Source: Flavobacterium chilense
GTDB lineage: Bacteria > Bacteroidota > Bacteroidia > Flavobacteriales > Flavobacteriaceae
DNA: 64,000 nt
Direction: 5' to 3'
Assembly: GCF_001602525.1 (NCBI RefSeq)
Contig: NZ_LSYT01000003.1
Location: forward strand, 62,001-126,000
In this document: positions 18,284-27,829 of the stretch, one piece after another
How the letters are laid out: each line of letters begins with the position of its first letter
Numbering within the stretch: position 1 is the stretch's first letter
Position numbers and translations under genes: made by a program
Notes under the pieces: generated by a model
Told to the model about the DNA's origin: nothing
The model's input: the letters and a program-made list of their open reading frames with translations, nothing else
Databases searched by the model: none

Positions 18284-18313
18284 AAAGCTATCCTAAAAAA
18301 ATAGAATAGCTTT
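18284..18313 (-). terminator. Hairpin upstream of the DUF6526 gene
   Basis: AAAGCTATCC (from 18284) and AGAATAGCTTT (to 18313) pair with one mismatch, and on the minus strand a T-rich tract follows. It could end a minus-strand transcript coming from the glycosylase gene 270 bp away, or be part of the DUF6526 leader. Confidence 0.45.
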
Positions 18314-18580
18314 CTTTTCCAAAAATAAACTAACATAACCAATGTTCCCTTTATAATTAAACTTATTTAAAGTTCTCTTAGTAATATCTATATTTTAAAA
18401 AAGCCTTACTTTGCATGATTATTCTTCTCATGGCTTTAATTTCCTGAGGTAAAATTAACATGATTGTAAGAACCTTTTGTTATACTTTAAAACGGAAATG
18501 TTACATTATTTCAACTAGCAGTTATTTTAAGTTATATTTTTTTGGTCTGATTGATGAATTTGCAGCAGTTATTTTATAGT
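18314..18580. other. Intergenic region without a supported gene
   Basis: A 27-codon minus-strand frame (18378-18461) is the only short open frame; it has no RBS or family resemblance and I do not call it. The rest is A/T-rich with no clear structure. Confidence 0.4.
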
Positions 18581-19063
18581 TTACAACGTATTGATAATCT
18601 GCCATTCATCCAGTTTTGACTGAAAGCTTTGAGATGCATTTGCCGGACTTGTTGATGGCAAAGTAATAAGCTGGTACGTTTTCTTTAAATGCACGTATTT
18701 TTTAAAAAATGCGGCAGCCTTTTGACCATTAAATAAAATAGAGGTAATGTTAGGATGCTCTTCCAGAAACGTTTCAAAATCATTCGCAATTTCATTTTTT
18801 ATAGCACTGTCTAAACTTCCAACGCGATCACAAAACTGTAAAACATCCCAAAGCGCTACGTTATTTTTTTGTAAAAGTGTTTTTCTGGTTTCATAATCAG
18901 TGGAGAAATCTTCCTTGAAAATGGTAAACATAAATTTCCAGAAATTATTCTGGTTATGTCCGTAATACTGATTGAGTTCCAGCGATTTTATACCCGGCAT
19001 TGTACCTAAAATCAAAATGTTAGCATTAGAATTGGATATGGGTGCAAAGGAAAAACTTTTCAT
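18581..19063 (-). CDS. DNA-deoxyinosine (hypoxanthine) glycosylase, UDG superfamily family 6
   Basis: 160 residues, the usual length. Motif 1 reads LILGTMPGIKSLELNQYYGH followed by NQNNFWKF, where Asn39 is in the position of the catalytic asparagine of hypoxanthine-DNA glycosylases. ALWDVLQFCDRVGSLDSAI follows, then the helix ITSILFNGQKAAAFF and the second loop LPSTSPANA. These enzymes cut deaminated adenine (hypoxanthine) from DNA to start base-excision repair. It is a single gene. Uracil or xanthine activity cannot be excluded, since members of the superfamily vary. Confidence 0.88.
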   Translation of the reverse strand: MKSFSFAPISNSNANILILGTMPGIKSLELNQYYGHNQNNFWKFMFTIFKEDFSTDYETRKTLLQKNNVALWDVLQFCDRVGSLDSAIKNEIANDFETFLEEHPNITSILFNGQKAAAFFKKYVHLKKTYQLITLPSTSPANASQSFQSKLDEWQIINTL

Positions 19064-19281
19064 GAATTATTGTATTTGTGCTATAGTAAGGTACAGATTT
19101 TAAAACTTAAAAGAATCATCCAGAAGTAATTATAAAACAATTAGGAAAAATTATATAACATTTTTCCTGCATCCTTAACCGAACTTTGAATTCTAGATTT
19201 TTTAGAAATCCAATACTACAAAAACGGACTTTTTCTTTTAAAAATCTATATAAAAATAAGTAGAATTTAAATCCCTGCAAA

Positions 19282-20301
19282 ATGAAAATAGTTACTATAA
19301 ATACAGAAAAAATACAAAACATCTTTGACGAGTTAAATACAAACTTTGGTGGTAAGGTAACTTTTGATTTAAACGAATATATGCTCGAAACAAATAATAG
19401 TTTTGCAAAAGGATTCATTACCGGAGCTTCTTTTAATGATAATATTTCATACGTTCAGTTTGATATGACTTTCTCGGCTGATGTGAGAATGGATATTACC
19501 AATGTCAAAGCATCACCCATATTTTTTGCCTATTGTTCAAAAGGAAAATTATCACATAGTTTTGGTGTAACGGGGCAGGAAAGAACATTCAAAACGTTCC
19601 AGACAGCTATTGTAACTTCAAAAACAAAACAGGATAACATTTTGTTTTTCGAAAAAGATCAGCAAACAAAATTCACCTTAATAATTGTGGGAATGCAAAC
19701 CGAGAATCAAATGCATTCTTTGAATCAGCAGGTAAAAGAAACTTTTTTTGAGAATAATCAGGCTCAGGATTTCTTTTATGTAGGTTCGTACAATCTTAAA
19801 ATTGCCGAAAAAATAGAACAACTCAACGCCATTACTCAAACAGGAATTGTTAGAAATCTCCTGAAAGAGGGAATTTTAAGAATTATTCTGGCAATGGAAA
19901 TCCAACAACATACTGACGATTTATGTGCTTTATCTAAAGATGCAAATTGCCTGACTTTGAGAGAAATGGAAGAAATAAAAGAGCTGTCAGAAGCTATAAA
20001 AGCCAATCCCGAAGAAGCTTTTACCATTAAATCGTTAAGCAAAAAATCAGGATTGTCTCCAAACAAACTGCAGGAAGGTTTTAAAATGATTCATAACCGA
20101 ACCGTAAACGACTATATTACTCATATGAGAGTTTTAAAAGCCGAAATTCTGATTCGTACTTCTGATTTGAATATTTCAGAAATCGTGTATTGTATCGGCT
20201 TCACCAGCAGAAGTTACTTCTCGAAAATCTTCAAAGAAAAATTCAACTGCAGTCCAAAAGAGTATAAGTTTAATTTGAATCCGTTGGCTATAACAGCTTG
20301 A
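19282..20301 (+). CDS. AraC family transcriptional regulator
   Basis: 339 residues. The N-terminal 230 residues form a sensing part without a recognised domain. The C-terminal 100 residues hold two helix-turn-helix motifs: FTIKSLSKKSGLSPNKLQEGFK and the conserved AraC end ISEIVYCIGFTSRSYFSKIFKEKFNCSPKEYK. No neighbour is on the same strand close by, so the target is unknown; regulators of this shape (around 330 residues with an unassigned N-terminus) often respond to siderophores or antibiotics. A terminator follows at 20366. Confidence 0.9.
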   Translation: MKIVTINTEKIQNIFDELNTNFGGKVTFDLNEYMLETNNSFAKGFITGASFNDNISYVQFDMTFSADVRMDITNVKASPIFFAYCSKGKLSHSFGVTGQERTFKTFQTAIVTSKTKQDNILFFEKDQQTKFTLIIVGMQTENQMHSLNQQVKETFFENNQAQDFFYVGSYNLKIAEKIEQLNAITQTGIVRNLLKEGILRIILAMEIQQHTDDLCALSKDANCLTLREMEEIKELSEAIKANPEEAFTIKSLSKKSGLSPNKLQEGFKMIHNRTVNDYITHMRVLKAEILIRTSDLNISEIVYCIGFTSRSYFSKIFKEKFNCSPKEYKFNLNPLAITA

Positions 20302-20365
20302 TAAAAGTTGCAAAGTTATTAAGGTTTTTGAGTTGCTAAACTTTATACTTACAGATATTTATAGT

Positions 20366-20392
20366 AAGACGTACATCGAGTACGTCTTTTTT
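20366..20392 (+). terminator. Terminator of the AraC gene
   Basis: A perfect 9-bp stem AAGACGTAC/GTACGTCTT (20366-20374 with 20380-20388) with a 5-nt loop is followed by TTTT. The arms resemble the terminator after the MATE gene. Confidence 0.9.
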
Positions 20393-20545
20393 ATGTTGTA
20401 ATTTTTTGGAGCTTTTTACTTCGTCAGTTTGCTGTCAGGTCTAAGGCTCTCATTTTTATAAGATATTTTTTTAATTTAAGGATTTTAAGAAAAAAACTTA
20501 GATTCTTAGCAACTTAGAACTTTAGTATCTAAAAAATAATTACAT

Positions 20546-20565
20546 TTACATAACTGGTTATGTAA
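20546..20565 (+). promoter_or_regulatory. Palindromic operator of the MarR-GNAT gene
   Basis: TTACATAAC-TG-GTTATGTAA is a perfect inverted repeat with 9-bp arms and ends 10 bp before the ATG at 20576. TACATTTA (20541-20548), one base off the -7 consensus, overlaps its left end. Binding here would block transcription, suggesting self-repression. Confidence 0.65.
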
Positions 20566-20575
20566 TTAATTATAT

Positions 20576-21526
20576 ATGGAATTTTTTAATAAAGTAGGTA
20601 AGGTGGCTTTAGGAAGTCGGTTACGTTTAATGACAGCAATTATAACAGATGATGCTGCCAGAATATATGAATCGTATGGTATGAATTTTTTGCCAAAATG
20701 GTTTCCGGTGTTTTATACATTAATGGAAGAAAAAGAAATGACGATTACAGAAATTGCCAACGAAATTGGGCATTCGCAACCGTCTGTAAGCAAAATTGTT
20801 CAGGAAATGATCGCAGCCGGATTGGTCGAAGAAAGCCTGAAAAGCAATGACAAACGAAGAAATATTGTCGATTTAACTCCTCAGGGACATGAATTTTCCA
20901 AAGAATTAAAACTACAGCTAAAAGATGTCGAAGCTGCCGTTGATGGCTTAATAACAGAATCAAGTCATAATCTTTGGGCTGCACTCGAAGAATGGGAGTT
21001 TCTCTTAGAACAAAAGTCATTGTTTAAACGAGTAAACGAACAAAAGAAAAAGCGCGAAAGCCTGGATGTAAAAATTATACCCTTTGAACCACAATATCTC
21101 GAAGCTTTTAAAGCCCTGAATATCGAATGGATTTCTACTTATTTCGAAATGGAAGAAGCAGATTATAAAGCTCTGGACAATCCGCAGGAATATATCCTGG
21201 ACAAAGGCGGTAAAATTTTCGTGGCTTTATACCAGAACGAACCTGTTGGCGTTTGTGCCCTTATCAAAATGAAAGATTCAGATTATGATTTCGAAATGGC
21301 AAAAATGGCGGTTTCGCCCAAAGCACAAGGAAAAAATATTGGCTTTTTGTTAGGTCAGGCCATTGTAAACTGTGCCAGAGAAGAAGGTGCAAAAAAAATC
21401 TATCTGGAAAGTAATACCATCTTAAAACCCGCAATCAATTTGTATTATAAACTGGGTTTCCAAAAAGTCTTTGGTCTGGCAACACCTTATAAACGCTGTA
21501 ATATTCAGATCGAGTTAGTGCTTTAG
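20576..21526 (+). CDS. Fused MarR-type regulator and GNAT acetyltransferase
   Basis: 316 residues. Residues about 1-150 are a MarR winged helix (MTITEIANEIGHSQPSVSKIVQEMIAAGLV, wing with SNDKRRNIVDLTPQG). Residues about 160-316 are a GNAT domain with the acetyl-CoA binding region MAVSPKAQGKNIGFLLGQ and a later NLYYKLGF. Such fusions are a known architecture in Bacteroidota and Proteobacteria; the acetylated substrate is unknown. The palindrome in front of the start is the likely binding site. Confidence 0.92.
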   Translation: MEFFNKVGKVALGSRLRLMTAIITDDAARIYESYGMNFLPKWFPVFYTLMEEKEMTITEIANEIGHSQPSVSKIVQEMIAAGLVEESLKSNDKRRNIVDLTPQGHEFSKELKLQLKDVEAAVDGLITESSHNLWAALEEWEFLLEQKSLFKRVNEQKKKRESLDVKIIPFEPQYLEAFKALNIEWISTYFEMEEADYKALDNPQEYILDKGGKIFVALYQNEPVGVCALIKMKDSDYDFEMAKMAVSPKAQGKNIGFLLGQAIVNCAREEGAKKIYLESNTILKPAINLYYKLGFQKVFGLATPYKRCNIQIELVL

Positions 21527-21529
21527 GGG

Positions 21530-21629
21530 CAAGAGGCTCAGAGGTTCAAAGTAGCAAAGGCTCAAAGGTTTTAAAACTTTGTTGCTCTGAACCTTTGCCA
21601 CTCTGAACCTTAAAAAAAGCAAAAGCTTT
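21530..21629. repeat. Inverted repeats between convergent genes
   Basis: Words like AGGTTCAAAGTAGC and GTTGCTCTGAACCTTTGCC are imperfectly complementary, and AAAAAAAGC-AAA-AGCTTTTTTT at 21614-21635 forms a terminator-like hairpin at the very end of the oxidoreductase gene. The gene-like words (GGCTCAGAGGTTCAAAG) are a common Flavobacterium intergenic repeat. Confidence 0.6.
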
Positions 21630-21631
21630 TT

Positions 21632-22831
21632 TTAACGCCCAAATCGATAATACTCTAAATCCTGATTTTTTTTATTATGAATCGAGTCTAAAATCGAATT
21701 CATTCCTATAACGCTAAAAGTGATTCCGTTTCCTCCAAAACCCAGAACATAATGCTCGTTTTTATGAGGATCAGGTTTGCCAAAATAAGGCAATGCGTCT
21801 TGTGTTTCTCCAAAAGTTCCAGCCCAGGAATAGTCTAGTTTAAAATCGATTTTGGGGAATTTTTTATGAAAATGGCGTAATAAAAATTGCTCTTTTTTTG
21901 GTAATAATTTATCACGTTTTTTAGGATCTTTAAATTCTTCATCACCGCCACCGGCAATAATTCTGTTATCAGTAGTTGCCCTGAAATACAAGTACGGAGA
22001 TGATGTATCCCAGAAAATAGCATTTTTAAAAGCACTTGGTAATGCAGGTAAACTTTCAGAAGTGATAACGTAAGTACTTTTTAAATCGACTACTTTTTCT
22101 GCAAGAGTTTCGGTACTCTCGTATCCTGTACAATGAATAATATGATCTGCTGTAATGGTAAATTTATTTTCAGTATATGCAATACATTTTCCTTTTTGAT
22201 TTTGAATCGAAGTAATATTGGTACGATCCAGAATTTGCATACCCTTTTTTTGACAGTAAATCAGTAAATCATTCGCTAATTTAAACGGATCCATAACAGC
22301 AGCAGTAGTAGATTCGATTGCAGCAACAGCATTTAAACCCATTTCTTCCAAATCCCATCTTTCGAGCCAGTTTACATCAAATCCGTGTTCTTTTCTGCAT
22401 TTGTATTCGTTTCTTAAAAACGGAATATCTTTTTTAACGGATGTAAAATAGATACTTTTTTTGAACTCGAACTTACAGTCACTTTTTATGGTATCAATGA
22501 TAAGACGCAAGTCAAAAATCGCTTTTTTACCATTTTTATAACTGTCAACAGCACACTTTTCTCCTCTGAGTTTAATGAGTTCGTGCAGCGAAAGATCAAT
22601 TTCATATTGTAGCAAAGCAGTACTGGCTGCGGTACTTCCGTTACAGACATCACGCCGATCAACAAGTACTGCTTTTTTTCCTTCGGTAATTAATTTATAA
22701 GCTATCAATGCACCTGTTATTCCGCCACCAATAATCAGAATCGGGGTAGTGATATCTGAATCGATAGAGGGATAACTGTTTTTCATAGCATATTTTAGGG
22801 GCCAGAAAGTTTCGGTAGAGCGTAGTTTCAT
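21632..22831 (-). CDS. FAD-dependent oxidoreductase of the DAO family
   Basis: 399 residues. The Rossmann FAD motif TPILIIGGGITGALIAYKL is at about residues 30-48, followed by VLVDRRDVCNGSTAASTALL, which is characteristic of the DAO group (glycine oxidase, glycerol-3-phosphate dehydrogenase, D-amino acid dehydrogenase). The C-terminal part has PYFGKPDPHKNEHYVLGFGGNG, the second FAD contact. The substrate is not evident. The start overlaps the stop of the upstream gene (ATGA), so it is translationally coupled to the lipid transport operon. A housekeeping link to lipid or iron metabolism is only guilt by association. Confidence 0.9.
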   Translation of the reverse strand: MKLRSTETFWPLKYAMKNSYPSIDSDITTPILIIGGGITGALIAYKLITEGKKAVLVDRRDVCNGSTAASTALLQYEIDLSLHELIKLRGEKCAVDSYKNGKKAIFDLRLIIDTIKSDCKFEFKKSIYFTSVKKDIPFLRNEYKCRKEHGFDVNWLERWDLEEMGLNAVAAIESTTAAVMDPFKLANDLLIYCQKKGMQILDRTNITSIQNQKGKCIAYTENKFTITADHIIHCTGYESTETLAEKVVDLKSTYVITSESLPALPSAFKNAIFWDTSSPYLYFRATTDNRIIAGGGDEEFKDPKKRDKLLPKKEQFLLRHFHKKFPKIDFKLDYSWAGTFGETQDALPYFGKPDPHKNEHYVLGFGGNGITFSVIGMNSILDSIHNKKNQDLEYYRFGR

Positions 22832-23316
22832 TTTTTCGTGATATTTCGAGTGCGCGATTTAGTTCTGTTTTTGTCTTTGCGTTCGTGTTGTTCGTGCGCT
22901 TCGGCAACAGAATGTGAGTTTCTGATGCTTTCATCTTTTTTAGCAAGCGAACTAAGTCTTTGATAATATTTCTGAACAATCATCATTTCTTCTTCAGTCA
23001 TACTTTCAATATCGACTAAGCTGTTGCTCGAATATTCATTTGAAGCGACCAATTCGTTTAATTTTAGCTGAATTGCTAATGAATCTTTATTCTGTGCTTT
23101 CTGAATTAAAAACACCATCAAAAAGGTAATAATTGTAGTTCCGGTATTGATGACCAATTGCCAGGTTTCTGAATAATCGAAAATAGGACCGGAAACTGCC
23201 CAGGCTACAACGATAATAAAAGCACCAATAAAAGCGGGTGTGCTTCCCGCAGCTTTTGAGACACTAGTAGCAAATTTTTCAAACGCACTACTTTTATTTT
23301 GTTTTTTAGTTTTCAT
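22828..23316 (-). CDS. Low-affinity iron permease family protein
   Basis: 162 residues. Two adjacent membrane helices (about 28-47 and 53-75) are preceded by a basic N-terminus; between them lies FDYSETWQLVINTGTTIITFLMVFLIQKAQNKDSLAIQLKLNELV in sections, the signature region of the low-affinity iron permease family (related to yeast Fet4 by name only). The C-terminus is hydrophilic and strongly charged (EAHEQHERKDKNRTKSR). It is 11 bp downstream of the AsmA-like gene and overlaps the next by 4 bp. Iron transport by bacterial members is unproven. Confidence 0.85.
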   Translation of the reverse strand: MKTKKQNKSSAFEKFATSVSKAAGSTPAFIGAFIIVVAWAVSGPIFDYSETWQLVINTGTTIITFLMVFLIQKAQNKDSLAIQLKLNELVASNEYSSNSLVDIESMTEEEMMIVQKYYQRLSSLAKKDESIRNSHSVAEAHEQHERKDKNRTKSRTRNITKK

Positions 23317-23327
23317 TTAAACTTGAT

Positions 23328-26141
23328 TTATGGTTTGCTGACTTTTTCTTCGCGGATTACTTTGTTGTGTACTTCATCGTAAATGGCGTCGTTAATTTTT
23401 TTACCGGTTTTACTAAATACTTTAATTTTTGGATCCTGATGTGTGCCGGTTATGACAATCGGGATTCCGATGATTCCAAAAGGCGGAAGTCCTAATCGCA
23501 TTCTTAAATCTAATAATCCGTCAAAACTGGTTGTTCCTTTCACAGTAGGTCTAAAGGCGACTACACTAAACGTAAAAGGCTCCACATGAATTAAGTTATT
23601 ATCGATATTCGATTTAATTTCGATTCCCTTCATATCCGGATTATCCAGACCTTTTTGTCCGGTTTTAGAGCTAATTCCGTCAAATAATTTTAAACCCTTA
23701 ATTTGTACATCGCGCAGGTTTAGCGTTCCGCCACCTTCAAGAGATTCATAAATAGGTCCCATGTTTCCGTTTAAATCGCCTTTTATTTTATAATCGACAG
23801 AGATAATTCCGTGGGCTTTTTCGGCTACCGTAACCATATCATGAAACATTGGGATTTCCTTGTAAGCTCTTTGTACACTAAAATCTTTGGCTCTAAAGTG
23901 AGCATCAAAATGTGCCGAAGTTAGTGTTTCATCTTTGTATGAGGCGTCGATTCCTAAAATACAGTCTATGATACTAAAAGTCGCATTTTCTAAATAAAAA
24001 CCAGTTTTGGCAATGCCTGCTTTTCCGGAAAGTTTATTTAAAACCAGTCCGTTGTATTCTACTTTATCCGCATTTGCATTTAGAGAAACATTTAAGTTTT
24101 TAGGTACAATAACAACACCACTCATTTTAGGGTGATCTTCTTTGGCATATTCTACCTCAATATTCCGGTCTGTATTTTCTCCTTTTTTGAGTGCCATGAA
24201 TTCATCAACATTAATCAGTTTTGATTTCATGTTAAAGTTTCCGCTCAATGTTCCGTGCGATTCCAGAAAATAATTAATCGTATTGAGTAAATATCCGTTA
24301 ATATCAAAATCAGATTTCCCGTAAGAAGCATTGAACTTTTCAAACCACATTTTTTCATTTTGAAAACGGAAATTTCCTTGTTTGATAAAAAAGGCTTTAG
24401 GAAAAAGTTCAGAGGTTGTTTTGATGTTTTTTAGCAAAAGTGTACCGCGATTATCCAACTTATCATATTGTCCTTTAGTCGCATAACTTTGTTTTCCTTT
24501 TAGCGAAAGATCAGCTTTTGCATAACCAGTAACATCAAGTCCTTTTTGAGAGAAAACCTGATAAATTCTGCCTACATTCAGTTCCCCTTTAATTTTAGCA
24601 TTGTAAGCCAAATCACTAAAGTCTGAAAGTGTTGCATTTACATACATTGGATTTCCTTCAAAAACAAATGATGCCGGAGCAACAGCAACAATTAAATCCT
24701 GATAAGTTCCGGCTTTATTGAGCACATTCGCAACAAAGGTAATATTGGTAATTGGGTTAGGATAGGAGTCTGTTTTAAGCCATCCATCGCGAAGAGAAAT
24801 TCCGCCAATCGTTTTTGGGAATAACTTTTTCGAAGTGCTAAAAACTCCTTTTGCCTGAATATTGGTTTTTAAAATTCCTTTAAGATCAATGGTATTTAAT
24901 CCTAAAGCAGCATCGACTGTAGCAAGGTCCAAAGCGCCTTTTACGCTGGCATCGACAGTCATTTCGTTAAAACCTTTACTGCGTAAATAAGCCGTAAAAT
25001 AATCCTTTTCGCCTACTTTGAATTTAAAGGTTTCAAGGTTTACCAAAAGCTTTTCAATATCAAGCGAAGGTAAAACAGCATTAAGATTCATTTGAAAATC
25101 AGTTAACGGAGCAGGTGCATTTTGATAATTTATGGCACCTTTATCAATCTTTAAATTGAAGGCTAAATCCGGTTTTTGGTTTTTAGAAACATTATAATTT
25201 CCTCTAAAAGTAAAAAGCAAATCACTTTTACCTGATATTTCGGTTTCATCCATCCAGGTTAAATATTCCGGAGGCATAACTGAAAATAAATCTTTTAAAG
25301 TAGTATTTTCTGATGCTGCCTTGATATTGATTTTATACCCCTCTCTTAGTATGGTAAACAAACCGGTAAATTTTAAAGGCAGTTTGTTAATCCTTAATTC
25401 GTTTTTCTGAAGAATAAACGAAAGGGCGTGTGTGTTGATTCTGGTAATTAAATCAGCTCGTACTTCTTTTTTTCGCAGATAGGCTGTTCTGTCATAATAA
25501 AAATCAACATTATCTATTCGGGCATCAGTATTTAAATCAAAAATGTCTTCGCTTAAATTTCCTTTTCCAATATAATTAAATCCTTTGGCGTCGACCAGAA
25601 TTTTGGCAGACCGGTCATTGTATTTTACATGGCAATCTTCGAGATCAATTCGTTCCAGTCTAATGGCAGTTCCTTCTTCCGGAGCATTGGGATCGTTTGG
25701 TTTTTTATCTCGATCTTCAGGTGCAACATAAATATTGTAATTGGCTTGCCCTTTTTGGTTCACCATAATGTTGATTAAAGCTTTAGAAACATATAATTTA
25801 TTAATCTTTACTTCATTATCAAAAATCAGTCTTTTTAAATTGATTCCAAAAGCAACCTGATCTGCTTTTAGCAAGGTATCATTACGAAATGGTGCTGAAC
25901 CGGTAAGGGAAATATCATCCAGGGAAACAGTGAGCGAAGGAAAATGAGTAAAAAATGATAATCTTGACTTTGAGAAATCCAATTTTGTATCTAAACGTTC
26001 ATTTGCAATTTTTTTAACTTCGGAGGCGACAGTTCCCGGAAAAAGTAACGGAATCAAAAATAGTAACAGCAAAATACTTGCTATTACTATTCCTGTTACT
26101 TTCAGGATTTTAAGGCTTATATTTTTATATGAAGTTTTCAT
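23328..26141 (-). CDS. AsmA-like outer/inner membrane bridging protein
   Basis: 937 residues. A single N-terminal membrane helix (about 13-33) is followed by a long periplasmic region of repeated beta strands beginning ANERLDTKLDFSKSRLSFF and SLTVSLDDISLTG, typical of the AsmA N-terminal domain. The C-terminal AsmA_2 part includes GGGTLNLRDVQIKGLKLFD and ends with an extended strand region and KINDAIYDEVHNKVI. AsmA/TamB/YhdP-type proteins are thought to form hydrophobic grooves that carry phospholipid between membranes. It is 18 bp after the MCE gene in the same operon, an unusual and informative pairing. Confidence 0.9.
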   Translation of the reverse strand: MKTSYKNISLKILKVTGIVIASILLLLFLIPLLFPGTVASEVKKIANERLDTKLDFSKSRLSFFTHFPSLTVSLDDISLTGSAPFRNDTLLKADQVAFGINLKRLIFDNEVKINKLYVSKALINIMVNQKGQANYNIYVAPEDRDKKPNDPNAPEEGTAIRLERIDLEDCHVKYNDRSAKILVDAKGFNYIGKGNLSEDIFDLNTDARIDNVDFYYDRTAYLRKKEVRADLITRINTHALSFILQKNELRINKLPLKFTGLFTILREGYKINIKAASENTTLKDLFSVMPPEYLTWMDETEISGKSDLLFTFRGNYNVSKNQKPDLAFNLKIDKGAINYQNAPAPLTDFQMNLNAVLPSLDIEKLLVNLETFKFKVGEKDYFTAYLRSKGFNEMTVDASVKGALDLATVDAALGLNTIDLKGILKTNIQAKGVFSTSKKLFPKTIGGISLRDGWLKTDSYPNPITNITFVANVLNKAGTYQDLIVAVAPASFVFEGNPMYVNATLSDFSDLAYNAKIKGELNVGRIYQVFSQKGLDVTGYAKADLSLKGKQSYATKGQYDKLDNRGTLLLKNIKTTSELFPKAFFIKQGNFRFQNEKMWFEKFNASYGKSDFDINGYLLNTINYFLESHGTLSGNFNMKSKLINVDEFMALKKGENTDRNIEVEYAKEDHPKMSGVVIVPKNLNVSLNANADKVEYNGLVLNKLSGKAGIAKTGFYLENATFSIIDCILGIDASYKDETLTSAHFDAHFRAKDFSVQRAYKEIPMFHDMVTVAEKAHGIISVDYKIKGDLNGNMGPIYESLEGGGTLNLRDVQIKGLKLFDGISSKTGQKGLDNPDMKGIEIKSNIDNNLIHVEPFTFSVVAFRPTVKGTTSFDGLLDLRMRLGLPPFGIIGIPIVITGTHQDPKIKVFSKTGKKINDAIYDEVHNKVIREEKVSKP

Positions 26142-26159
26142 ATCCCTGGCTTTTATCTG

Positions 26160-27023
26160 TTATTGTTTTGCTTTCTCAGTCTGAGCTTTTTTAGCATCTT
26201 CTTCTTTTTGTTTGTCCTGTTTTTGTTTCTCTTTTTCTTCTTTAGCTTTTTCCTGCTTTTCTTTCTCTTCTTTGGCTTTTGCCTCTTTCTCTTTGGCAGC
26301 TTTTTCCTGTTGTTCTTCTTTTTTCTCTTTTAGCTCTTCTTTCTGTTTCGCTTTTTCTTTCTCTTTTTTCTTAAAGTAACCTCTAAACAAAAAATTACTT
26401 TTTGCAGCTTCCATATTATCGCTAAAACCTTTGGTTCCGGATTCTAAATTTGAAAGTGTATTCGAAACGCTGTTGGCCATTTTGTCATCGCGCACTAATC
26501 TTGCAAGCGCACCATTTCCGTTGTTCATGCTGTGGCTAAAAATGGCAAGTTCATCAGAGATTACACTAACATTATCCACACTTTTTTTGACACTTTTCAT
26601 GATGTCATTCATTTCAATTCCGTCAATAGAAGCTATTTTGCCATTGTTTTCGATTTCTTTTGTTGATTTTACGCCCGGAGAAATCGTTAATACTTTATCG
26701 CCCATTAATCCGTCAGAACCAATACTGGCGCGTGCATCTGTTTTGATAAATTTTCGTACTTCATCTTTTATAACCATTGAAACCACTACAGAAGAATCGT
26801 TTATAAGTCTGATTTCTTCTACTGTTCCGATATTAATTCCTGAAAAACGAACATTATTACCCACTTCTAACCCGCTAACGGTTTTAAATTGCGATGTGAT
26901 GTTGAATGTTGAACCAAAAAGGTTTTTTTGTTTTCCGATAAAGTAAATTGCCATTATAAAAAGCAACAAACCTATTGTTACAAACATTCCTAATTTCCAA
27001 GTATATCCAGATTGCTTATCCAT
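26160..27023 (-). CDS. MlaD-like MCE domain protein with long charged C-terminal helix
   Basis: 287 residues. One membrane helix (about 10-27) anchors a single MCE domain (about 36-115: FNITSQFKTVSGLEVGNNVRFSGINIG and later GLMGDKVLTISPG), followed by helices to about residue 210. From about 215 to the end the protein is almost only K, E, Q and A with regular i to i+4 opposite charges. Such sequence forms a rigid single alpha helix, here some 70 residues or roughly 10 nm long. MCE proteins form hexameric rings that conduct lipids in the periplasm with MlaE/MlaF; both are encoded just upstream. The tail is not part of E. coli MlaD. Confidence 0.9.
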   Translation of the reverse strand: MDKQSGYTWKLGMFVTIGLLLFIMAIYFIGKQKNLFGSTFNITSQFKTVSGLEVGNNVRFSGINIGTVEEIRLINDSSVVVSMVIKDEVRKFIKTDARASIGSDGLMGDKVLTISPGVKSTKEIENNGKIASIDGIEMNDIMKSVKKSVDNVSVISDELAIFSHSMNNGNGALARLVRDDKMANSVSNTLSNLESGTKGFSDNMEAAKSNFLFRGYFKKKEKEKAKQKEELKEKKEEQQEKAAKEKEAKAKEEKEKQEKAKEEKEKQKQDKQKEEDAKKAQTEKAKQ

Positions 27024-27048
27024 GATTTCTAATTATTTGTTTTTAGTA

Positions 27049-27828
27049 TTATTCAAAAAAAGAACGAACCCATTCGTCTTCATCTTTTTCCAGTTCTTCG
27101 TATGTTCCTTCTGCGTGAATTACTCCGTCTTTTAAAACCATGATTCGGTCAGCAGTAAGCTTTGCACAAGCCATATCGTGTGTAATAATGATCGAAGTTG
27201 TTTTGCGTTTATGTTTAATATCCAGAATTAATTCGCTTATTTCTCTTGATGTTATGGTGTCTAATCCTGTTGTGGGTTCATCATATAAAATAATCTCCGG
27301 TTTTAAGATTAAAGTTCTGGCTAAGCCAATTCTCTTTTGCATTCCGCCTGATAATTCAGATGGCATTTTGTCGATAGCATCGCTTAGTCCAACATTGTCA
27401 AGAGCTTCAATTACTTCTTTTTCAACTTCATCAGCAGTTAAATCCCGTTTGTGTTTTTTTAAGGTAAAAGCCAGATTTTCTCTAACAGACATAGAATCGT
27501 ATAAAGCACCACTCTGAAATAAAAATCCAATTCGGACTCTAATTTCGTTAAGCTCACTTTTTTTAAGATTCAGTACATTTTCATTAAAAACTTTAATTTC
27601 GCCTTTGTCCGGTTCAATTAATCCCACAATACATTTTATAGTAACTGATTTTCCTGATCCGGAACGGCCTAAAATCACTAAATCTTCGCCTTTGTTTACG
27701 GTAAGATTTACGCCTTTTAAAATCTCATTGTCTTTGCCAAATGTTTTGTGCAAATCCCTGATCTCTATTATGGGAGTTTTATCTGCGGCTTTTTGTTTGG
27801 TGTCTTTATGTTGTTTTTCCTTAATCAT
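27049..27828 (-). CDS. Lipid transport ABC ATPase, MlaF-like
   Basis: 259 residues. Walker A GRSGSGKS, Q-loop FLFQSGALYDSMSV, signature LSGGMQKRIGLARTL, Walker B EIILYDEPTTGLD and the switch His in IIITHD are all present. The GALYDSMSVREN segment after the Q-loop is typical of MlaF/Ttg2A ATPases. It powers the MlaE permease encoded 1 bp upstream. A lysine-rich N-terminal extension of about 20 residues precedes the ABC fold. Confidence 0.95.
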   Translation of the reverse strand: MIKEKQHKDTKQKAADKTPIIEIRDLHKTFGKDNEILKGVNLTVNKGEDLVILGRSGSGKSVTIKCIVGLIEPDKGEIKVFNENVLNLKKSELNEIRVRIGFLFQSGALYDSMSVRENLAFTLKKHKRDLTADEVEKEVIEALDNVGLSDAIDKMPSELSGGMQKRIGLARTLILKPEIILYDEPTTGLDTITSREISELILDIKHKRKTTSIIITHDMACAKLTADRIMVLKDGVIHAEGTYEELEKDEDEWVRSFFE

Positions 27829-27829
27829 C

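Noticed and set aside
18378..18461. 27-codon minus-strand frame
   Set aside because: No ribosome binding context, no membrane helix, no known family; too short to support.
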